A stretch of DNA of 7,565 nucleotides from Lachnospiraceae bacterium UBA3316 (lineage in GTDB: Bacteria > Bacillota > Clostridia > Lachnospirales > Lachnospiraceae). The notes beneath the pieces are model-generated. The model had not been told where the DNA came from. It saw only the letters and a list, made by a program, of their open reading frames with translations, and searched no databases. A program made the translations under genes and the position numbers. Positions 5,599 through 7,565 of the stretch are shown one piece after another. The number at the start of each line of letters is the position of its first letter. The stretch's first letter is position 1. Location of the stretch: the NCBI GenBank assembly GCA_002361955.1, contig DESK01000039.1, positions 1-7,565 of the forward strand. Direction: 5' to 3'.

Positions 5599-6438
5599 TT
5601 ACTTTTTATCTCTGAGAACGGCAAACGCGCTCTCTACATACTCATTTTTCGCCTGGTCAAAGGTTCCCTCGTCCGCGTGCTTCGCAAATTCAGGGTCAAT
5701 AGGCATCTTTCCAAGCACGGGCACGCCCAGCTCCGCCGCGATCTCGTCAATGTGGCTCTCACCGAAGAGCTGTATCTCTTTGCCACAGTCCGGGCATTTG
5801 AAATAGCTGTAGTTTTCCACAATACCAAGCACCTTGATGTTCATGGTCACCGCCATATTGTAGGCTTTCTTTACAATCATCCGCACCAGATCCTGGGGGG
5901 AGGACACGATCACAATGCCGTCCACCGGCAGGGACTGGAACACCGTCAGGGGCACGTCGCCCGTTCCGGGAGGCATATCCACGAAAAGATAATCCAGCTC
6001 GCCCCAGATTACATCCGTCCAGAACTGCTTTACAATGTTTGAGATCACAGGCCCTCTCCAGATCACCGGAGACTCCTCATCCGGCATCAGCAAATTGATG
6101 GACATCACCTTGATGTCATTTTCGCTGATCATGGGGTAGATTCCCTCATCGTCCGCCTGGGCCGGGCCATGCAGGCCGTACATTTTGGGGATGGAGGGTC
6201 CTGTGATATCCGCGTCCAGGATACCCACCCGGTAGCCCCATTTTGCCATCATGTTCGCCAGGGACGCCGTCACCATCGACTTTCCCACACCGCCCTTGCC
6301 GCTGACCACGCCGATCACATGCTTGATCTCCGTGTACTGGTTAGGCTCCACCAAAAAGCTCGTAGGCTGCTGCTTGGAAGGGCATCCCTCGCAGCTCTCT
6401 TTTGTGCAGCTGGTATTGCTGCATTCTCTCTCTGCCAT
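5599..6438 (-). CDS. Mrp/NBP35-family ATP-binding iron-sulfur carrier
   Basis: A 279-residue P-loop ATPase of the Mrp/NBP35 (ParA/MinD superfamily) group, which binds and transfers Fe-S clusters in the cytosol. The deviant Walker A motif SGKGGVGKS is at 46-54, and the switch/Walker B region with DMPPGTGD at 154-161. The CPDC pair (Cys215, Cys218) is the dimer-bridging cluster site typical of the family. In addition, an N-terminal Cys cluster, C-X4-C-X4-C-X2-C (Cys6, 11, 16, 19), resembles the ferredoxin-like N-terminus of NBP35 rather than the DUF59 domain of E. coli-type Mrp. The start is firm: AGGAGG lies 8 bases upstream of ATG. The gene has its own promoter and terminator, so it is monocistronic. 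Which apoproteins it serves is not shown by the context. Confidence 0.93.
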   Translation of the reverse strand: MAERECSNTSCTKESCEGCPSKQQPTSFLVEPNQYTEIKHVIGVVSGKGGVGKSMVTASLANMMAKWGYRVGILDADITGPSIPKMYGLHGPAQADDEGIYPMISENDIKVMSINLLMPDEESPVIWRGPVISNIVKQFWTDVIWGELDYLFVDMPPGTGDVPLTVFQSLPVDGIVIVSSPQDLVRMIVKKAYNMAVTMNIKVLGIVENYSYFKCPDCGKEIQLFGESHIDEIAAELGVPVLGKMPIDPEFAKHADEGTFDQAKNEYVESAFAVLRDKK

Positions 6439-6497
6439 TACTTGTTCCTCCTAGAAATATATATCATTGCTTGCTTTTATTATCTCCATACCCGTCC

Positions 6498-6526
6498 ATT
6501 ATAATCCGTAGCCGGAAAAAGGTCAA
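6498..6526 (-). promoter_or_regulatory. Promoter of the Mrp gene
   Basis: On the minus strand, TTGACC (6521-6526), a 17-base spacer and a perfect TATAAT (6498-6503). The leader is about 50 nt. A 10-bp perfect palindrome, CCTCGCGAGG (6529-6538), lies directly upstream of the -35 and could be an operator, though nothing else supports that. Confidence 0.85.
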
Positions 6527-6720
6527 TGCCTCGCGAGGTTTCGTTTTTCAATGCCTGACAACTGCATTAAATGATCAATGACCTCTTCCTCCTTCCCCGT
6601 AAAGACTTTTCTAACATCTCCACCAAAAGTATGAGCGATTGTTTGGATTGCCCCAAAAATTTTTGCCATCTTCTTGGGAAAACGATGCAGCGGATATGGC
6701 TTAACAAATAGTTCTTTCAT
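6523..6720 (-). CDS. Unrecognised small ORF, possibly a remnant
   Basis: A 65-codon ORF (MKELFVKPYPLHRFPKK...) rich in Lys and Arg, whose stop codon lies in the -35 of the Mrp promoter. I do not recognise the protein. There is no good ribosome site before the ATG. An upstream frame reads MEDLT-stop-EEGPFKRIIYKK and ends in TGA overlapping this ATG (ATGA), which looks like a once-coupled gene that has since gained a stop. AT-rich codons and a position among decayed sequence favour a fossil over a working gene. Confidence 0.3.
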   Translation of the reverse strand: MKELFVKPYPLHRFPKKMAKIFGAIQTIAHTFGGDVRKVFTGKEEEVIDHLMQLSGIEKRNLARH

Positions 6721-6811
6721 TTCTTGTAAATTATACGTTTAAAAGGGCCTTCCTCTCAAGTCAGATCCTCCATTAGTTCGGCAAACCCTCATAAAATTCG
6801 ATTATCCCATT

Positions 6812-7062
6812 TTATTTAAGCAACTGCCATAGTACCTTTCGATCACTATCGGAAACGCTCAATACATCCATATATTGTTCCGCAGACCATCCATTTTTTC
6901 CATAAGGTTCTTAATGTTAGCGAACAATATAGAAATTCTTTCCTTCTGAACCGCTTCCTCATTCATTTGTTGTATGGCCAAACACACATCAATCGCCTTC
7001 TCACCTTCTTTGACTTCTATCTTTGCACCTACGCAGGCATTTAACACATTCCATGTTACTGT
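6812..7062 (-). pseudogene. Frameshifted C-terminal remnant, probably of a PD-(D/E)XK (Rpn-type) transposase/nuclease
   Basis: The frame from 7062 reads TVTWNVLNACVGAKIEV then KEGEKAIDVCLAIQQMNEE and on to NLMEKM; this resembles the tail of Rpn/PD-(D/E)XK nuclease family transposases, in which an '-I-EGE--I-MC-AI--M' pattern follows the catalytic domain. Near 6890 the frame shifts: the adjoining frame continues WSAEQYMDVLSVSDSDRK and VLWQLLK to a TAA at 6812-6814, matching the short helical end of that family ('SAEQAMDAL...'). An in-frame stop at 7063-7065, inside an inverted repeat, cuts off the catalytic N-terminal part, which is missing. So the gene is broken twice, by truncation at the repeat edge and by a one-base-type shift. 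The family call is from memory of pattern and is moderate. Confidence 0.5.
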
Positions 7063-7182
7063 TTACTTCGTTCACAGTAACATTCGCAAATCCATCTAAA
7101 ATTATCTACGCTCCGCTTCTGTCACCCTAAACGTAAACCACTGGCACACAGAGCCGCTACGCGAATGAGATTTGCTCACACC
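7055..7182. repeat. Intergenic repeat, copy 2, with inverted repeats
   Basis: The block opens with an 8-bp perfect inverted repeat, GTTACTGT (7055-7062) and ACAGTAAC (7074-7081), followed by CATTCGCAAATCC (7081-7093). GCAAATC (7086-7092) has its inverted match GATTTGC at 7169-7175, framing a 90-base segment whose inner halves are also partly complementary (CCGCTTCTGT against ACAGAGCCGC). It ends with TTGCTCACACC (7172-7182). Three words are shared with the block in the panD leader, which marks a dispersed repeat family rather than chance. Confidence 0.5.
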
Positions 7183-7295
7183 TGAAGCACTTTCTTACGA
7201 TCCGTGCAATAAATGCACAGCCCCAAATCCATCCTTCAATCTAGCGGCATTAATTTATCGGTAAGCGTATGATTTGACGTTTACAATACTCCAAG
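7183..7295. other. Gene-free AT-rich stretch
   Basis: No ORF of useful length is seen. It holds a small perfect hairpin, GTGCA-ATAAA-TGCAC (7204-7218), without a T-run on either side. A short minus-strand frame (…MDLGLCIYCTDRKKVLQV, stop near 7183) is interrupted and unrecognised; it may be further debris of a lost gene. Confidence 0.3.
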
Positions 7296-7514
7296 TTACG
7301 GATTAAAAACTACTTGTCCTTTAAATTCTTCAAAAAAGCTCATCGGGATACTCCGTTGACATTTAAAGCTTTTTTCTGCAACATAAGTAAAATTTTTTCC
7401 CAATTCTTCTCCCGGACACATTATTAAGCCGTCTATTGCACCATCCATAGCATTAGTCAATGCAATAAGATATCTAATAGTTCTTGTTGTAAAATTCCAA
7501 TTGTGCAAGCACAT
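7296..7514 (-). CDS. Unrecognised small ORF, possibly a gene fragment
   Basis: A 72-codon ORF (MCLHNWNFTTRTIRYL...EFKGQVVFNP). I do not recognise a family. No ribosome site precedes its ATG, or the internal ATG that begins MDGAIDGLIM. The part from about residue 17 on (IALTNAMDGAIDGL, then FTYVAEKSF and SFFEEFKGQVVF) has a protein-like composition, and a neighbouring frame over the first 20 codons (VTEPLNYVLAQLEFYNKNY) also looks coding, so a frameshifted fragment of a longer gene is plausible. It lies in the same AT-rich decayed stretch as the Rpn-like remnant. Confidence 0.3.
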   Translation of the reverse strand: MCLHNWNFTTRTIRYLIALTNAMDGAIDGLIMCPGEELGKNFTYVAEKSFKCQRSIPMSFFEEFKGQVVFNP

Positions 7515-7565
7515 AATTTAAGGGTTCTGTTACCTGTTATAATTTATCCCAGATTATTCACGGCA

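Noticed and set aside
7204..7218. GTGCA-ATAAA-TGCAC hairpin as a terminator
   Set aside because: The 5-bp stem has no T-run on either strand and no gene end close by.
1..7565. CRISPR array, tRNA or rRNA genes
   Set aside because: No regularly spaced identical repeats, and no cloverleaf or rRNA-like sequence seen on either strand.

Overview
The window reads as a chromosomal segment from a Gram-positive anaerobe of the Clostridia, most likely a Lachnospiraceae-type gut bacterium. This is inferred from moderate GC content, strong AGGAGG-type ribosome sites, near-consensus sigma-A promoters, LexA-like GAAC-N4-GTTC sites of the Gram-positive type, and families typical of that group (an HPr-like protein without its active histidine, an NBP35/Mrp ATPase with an N-terminal Cys cluster, and a radical-SAM/DUF4130 pair). 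Every supported gene is on the minus strand, so transcription runs from high to low coordinates.

Layout in transcription order. (1) About 6530-7565 is an AT-rich, decayed stretch. It holds an unrecognised small ORF, an intergenic repeat block, a frameshifted tail of what looks like a PD-(D/E)XK (Rpn-type) transposase/nuclease, and another unrecognised small ORF. (2) 5522-6526 is a monocistronic Mrp/NBP35 Fe-S carrier ATPase gene with a clear promoter, a strong ribosome site and a clear terminator. (3) 2927-5485 is a pantothenate operon: promoter, long leader carrying a second copy of the repeat family, panD, panC, and a BASS-family transporter whose start overlaps the panC stop (ATGA). The transporter is probably a pantoate carrier of the PanS type. 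No panB or panE is present here. (4) 682-2926 is a two-gene operon of a radical-SAM protein linked by family to uracil-DNA glycosylase and a DUF4130 'DNA metabolism' protein. It has a well-formed promoter overlapped by LexA-like boxes, and an intrinsic terminator with a competing hairpin lies between that promoter and the first gene. (5) 24-660 is an HPr-like gene with a near-perfect promoter, phased A-tracts upstream, a roughly 180-nt leader and a terminator.

The most notable region is 2740-2926. Three LexA-like sites, a TTGCAA-17-TACAAT promoter and a possible attenuator precede a presumed DNA-repair gene, whose protein ends in a sequence matching the beta-clamp binding motif (QLNLF). Together these suggest a damage-inducible, replisome-linked radical-SAM repair or modification system whose chemistry is not known. 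The pan operon suggests that pantoate may be imported and then joined to PanD-made beta-alanine by PanC. All functional statements rest on reading the sequence and on recalled family knowledge; no searches were run.
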